From Liolophura sinensis (lineage: Eukaryota > Mollusca > Polyplacophora > Chitonida > Chitonidae): a stretch of DNA of 64,000 nucleotides. A program made the translations under genes and the position numbers. Numbering within the stretch: the stretch's first letter is position 1; the number at the start of each line of letters is the position of its first letter. The notes under the pieces were generated by a model. The model worked only from the letters and a program-made list of their open reading frames with translations, was not told where the DNA came from and did no database searches. Positions 61,867-64,000 of the stretch are shown here, piece by piece. Where the stretch lies: positions 8,421,504-8,485,503 of the forward strand of contig NC_088298.1 in the NCBI RefSeq assembly GCF_032854445.1, given 5' to 3'.

Positions 61867-63774
61867 GCGCCAGCGCAGGGGTGTTTTTATGAGTGGCAGT
61901 GGCAGGCTAACACTGGCACCCCTCGGTTGTAAACCAATCCACCTGGAGCTATTTGTAGACGTCTTATGTTCCGACGTTTCGATGGTTTCCTCGGTTCTCA
62001 CACGAAACTCTTCGCGGTTTGTTTGCACAATAGCTGTCTGTTTTTTACAACTGTGGTCCGGGAAAAAATATCGTCCAGTGTGGTGAAAGTCAAGAGACAA
62101 GTTAAAGTAGAGTTTCGGTCGCATAAGAGGATTAACAGGTAACCTCTGTGAGCCCAGAATGTCAAGAGGGTTTGTGTAAGGGTGGGGGGGGGGGGGGCAT
62201 TTAGGGTCGAGAGGCAAGGCGCCTGTTGGGTCAACAAGCCCATTATGGCATTACTTAGATAGTCAAGTGTTTGTTGCAATTGTTGTTTCCAGACATCTGT
62301 TATTCTTGCTGGAGGGTAAAAAAAAAATGCTGCACCGTCAAACTGCGAATTATCGACCTGGATGTAGAACTGACTTGAAGCACAGTGCTCTTGTGCCCGC
62401 TGCGTCTGTCTCCCTCTGAATCGAATCGTGAGAGACGCCCAACGACGACTAACATAACTTTCCTATTAAAATTCCTCCGGCTCCCGCTGGGTCACGTGAC
62501 CATCCACTTAACGACAGGTTGGGTGCAGTGGTAAAATGCGACGTTTGTCTAAAGACCTTGAAATTGTTCCATCAGAGAGGGATTACGTAAACCACAGAAA
62601 CAATATCGGGAACGTGGAATTTAAAAGCTTCACAACCCTTGTGGCACAGGATCTTTTCGTTTTTGAATAAAGCCATTTTCGAAAGCCTTCCTCTCTCTCC
62701 TTTGCAAAGACGCCGTTCGGACGTGTCCGCCATTTTTATTCGACCTGGCATTTCGAGCTTACACTTTTCGCTTTCAAACTCAACAAAAACTTGGTGTGAA
62801 AGAATTGCTGACTGCAGATATTCCAAAGGGACCTTGTTAAATTGGAACAATTTAACGAACACTCAATATTTTTTACCTCCTATAGAGCCGGAAGTAATCT
62901 TTCAAAGCTGCCTCGATGAGCAATTTTTTCCCCATCATCTCTCTCCGATACAGAAGCATTCATTGCTCTCTGCATTAGATTATGTTCTAACGTCATATAG
63001 AATTTGAGCTAAAACGAATCATTTTTTCAAGCCTTTCGTGCGGAAAACCATAAATAACATATGCCAAAATTTCGTGCAAAACATCTCGTCCTATTGTAAT
63101 GTATGGGCCATAATGCGGTTATTCCCCTTTTAGGTGCCGCTGTCATTGTTTAACGTGACAAGGTTAACATGGGACACTCGTGTAGGCTGATCCCAGCCTC
63201 AATTCAACACGACATGCGCAGATCCACGTAATGGCTCCAAATTACGCATTACCGCCAAGGGCTTGACAGCGTAGCTTATTGTCAGGGTGTTGAAGGCACA
63301 GGTCCTTGATCAAATTTAATTGTCATTTAGAGCTATGTTCATGTCACTCCACATCCCTGGGGATATAAAAATATTCCGGCTCGATCTGCTTAACACGTCT
63401 TCTAGAGGGTGCTCTTCCCTACAACCTCTGTCACACGTCACGTTTGCCTCTCGCCATAATTGTATTACTCCGCGTGATGAATGCAAATAGTCCCGCCATC
63501 ATCAACACCAATGCGATTATACCAGGCGCTGTTGGTGTTGACATTTCAACGGAGGTCGAAGAGCCGGTCGGGGCAATGTTCTTCAGTTATAGAACCCGTA
63601 TAATAGCACCGTTGTTTGTACTGTATTTTACATGTTAAGTACTCCCACCTTCATCCTTGAGGTGAAGTACCCCGAACATTTTCCCACAATAGCCGATATT
63701 TCCAACCGCTTTGCCGTCTTATTTAATAATAACGTGCGTGTAACTGTTATATTTTAATAAAACAACTATTTCTT
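61867..63774. other. no confident gene
   Basis: A G run of 14 lies at 62184-62197, TCACGTGA at 62492-62499 and a reverse ATGGCGGA at 62726-62733. The last is the start of a minus-strand frame with an excellent context (AAAATGG) reading MADTSERRLCKGERG, but no donor or codon bias follows. Confidence 0.4.
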
Positions 63775-64000
63775 ATATTTATTTACTTATTTCATTGGTG
63801 TTTTACGCCGTACTCAAGAATATTTTACTTATATGATGGTGGCGGTGGAGAAACCCACGACCACCCGCAGGTTGCTGGCCGATCTTCCGACGTACGGCCG
63901 CTGAGGACGCCAGCATGAACTGGACTTGAACTCACAGCCGTCGCATTGGTGGGAGGCTCCCTGGTCGCTACGCTGCGCTGGTGCGCTAACCAACTGAGCC
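63775..64000 (-). mobile_element. SINE, near full length, head cut by window end
   Basis: (TTTA)-like tail, CATTGGTGTTTTACGCCG, TACTCAAGAATATTTTAC, a small deletion replacing the GGCCAGCATTATGGTGGG block, AACCCACGACCACCCGCAGG, CTTCCGACGTACGGCCG, B-box region GAGTTCAAGTCC and A-box region GGCTCAGTTGGTTAG. The head reaches within a few bases of its end. Confidence 0.94.

Noticed and set aside
61819-62217. 132-codon minus-strand frame
   Set aside because: Passes through a G run and a tandem duplication and has no bias; within the length range expected by chance.
62639-63007. 122-codon plus-strand frame
   Set aside because: Background third-position composition, no ATG at its start and no splice context.

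Overview
This window is eukaryotic and looks like a molluscan (lophotrochozoan) nuclear genome. It is AT-rich and gene-poor, and it is dense in microsatellites, minisatellites and fragments of one tRNA-headed SINE family. That SINE has a conserved central domain and a (TTTA)n tail, a type I associate from memory with gastropods and bivalves. There is no bacterial operon, ribosomal RNA, CRISPR array or long open reading frame. At roughly 38% GC, stop-free stretches of 100 codons or more are expected several times by chance in six frames. Length alone was therefore not used as evidence for a gene.

Repeats are the best-supported content. Ten clear SINE copies are present, nine on the minus strand and one on the plus strand. 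The copies near 20.2 kb and 29.0 kb keep recognisable target-site duplications. Four tandem arrays stand out: a 17-bp array with 34-bp and 80-bp higher-order periods (7.35-8.67 kb), an 18-bp array with a 72-bp higher-order period (15.65-16.18 kb), a 36-39-bp array beside a (TA)n tract (18.86-19.40 kb), and a short array of about 60 bp (21.2-21.4 kb). A second dispersed family, called R1 here, has copies at 34.4, 39.2, 44.6 and 50.6 kb plus a fragment at 34.0 kb. I do not recognise it.

Coding evidence is limited to candidate exons. The better ones on the plus strand are a GC-rich, GC3-rich start segment at 14.2 kb, an ATG-to-GTAAGT segment at 47.47 kb, and a pair of phase-compatible short exons at 35.7 and 36.1 kb. 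On the minus strand there is a codon-biased but stop-interrupted segment at 0.9-1.25 kb and a very short ATG-to-donor exon at 17.09 kb. All fit large-intron genes whose remaining exons lie mostly outside the window or are too small to recognise. The two best plus-strand starts both end in phase 0, so they could be alternative first exons of one long gene. The minus-strand bias of the SINEs would also fit a plus-strand transcription unit. None of the predicted peptides is recognised.

Three palindromic or YY1-like octamers occur far more often than base composition predicts: TCACGTGA nine times, TGACGTCA seven times and ATGGCGGA seven times. The remaining stretches were read on both strands and hold nothing that I can support.
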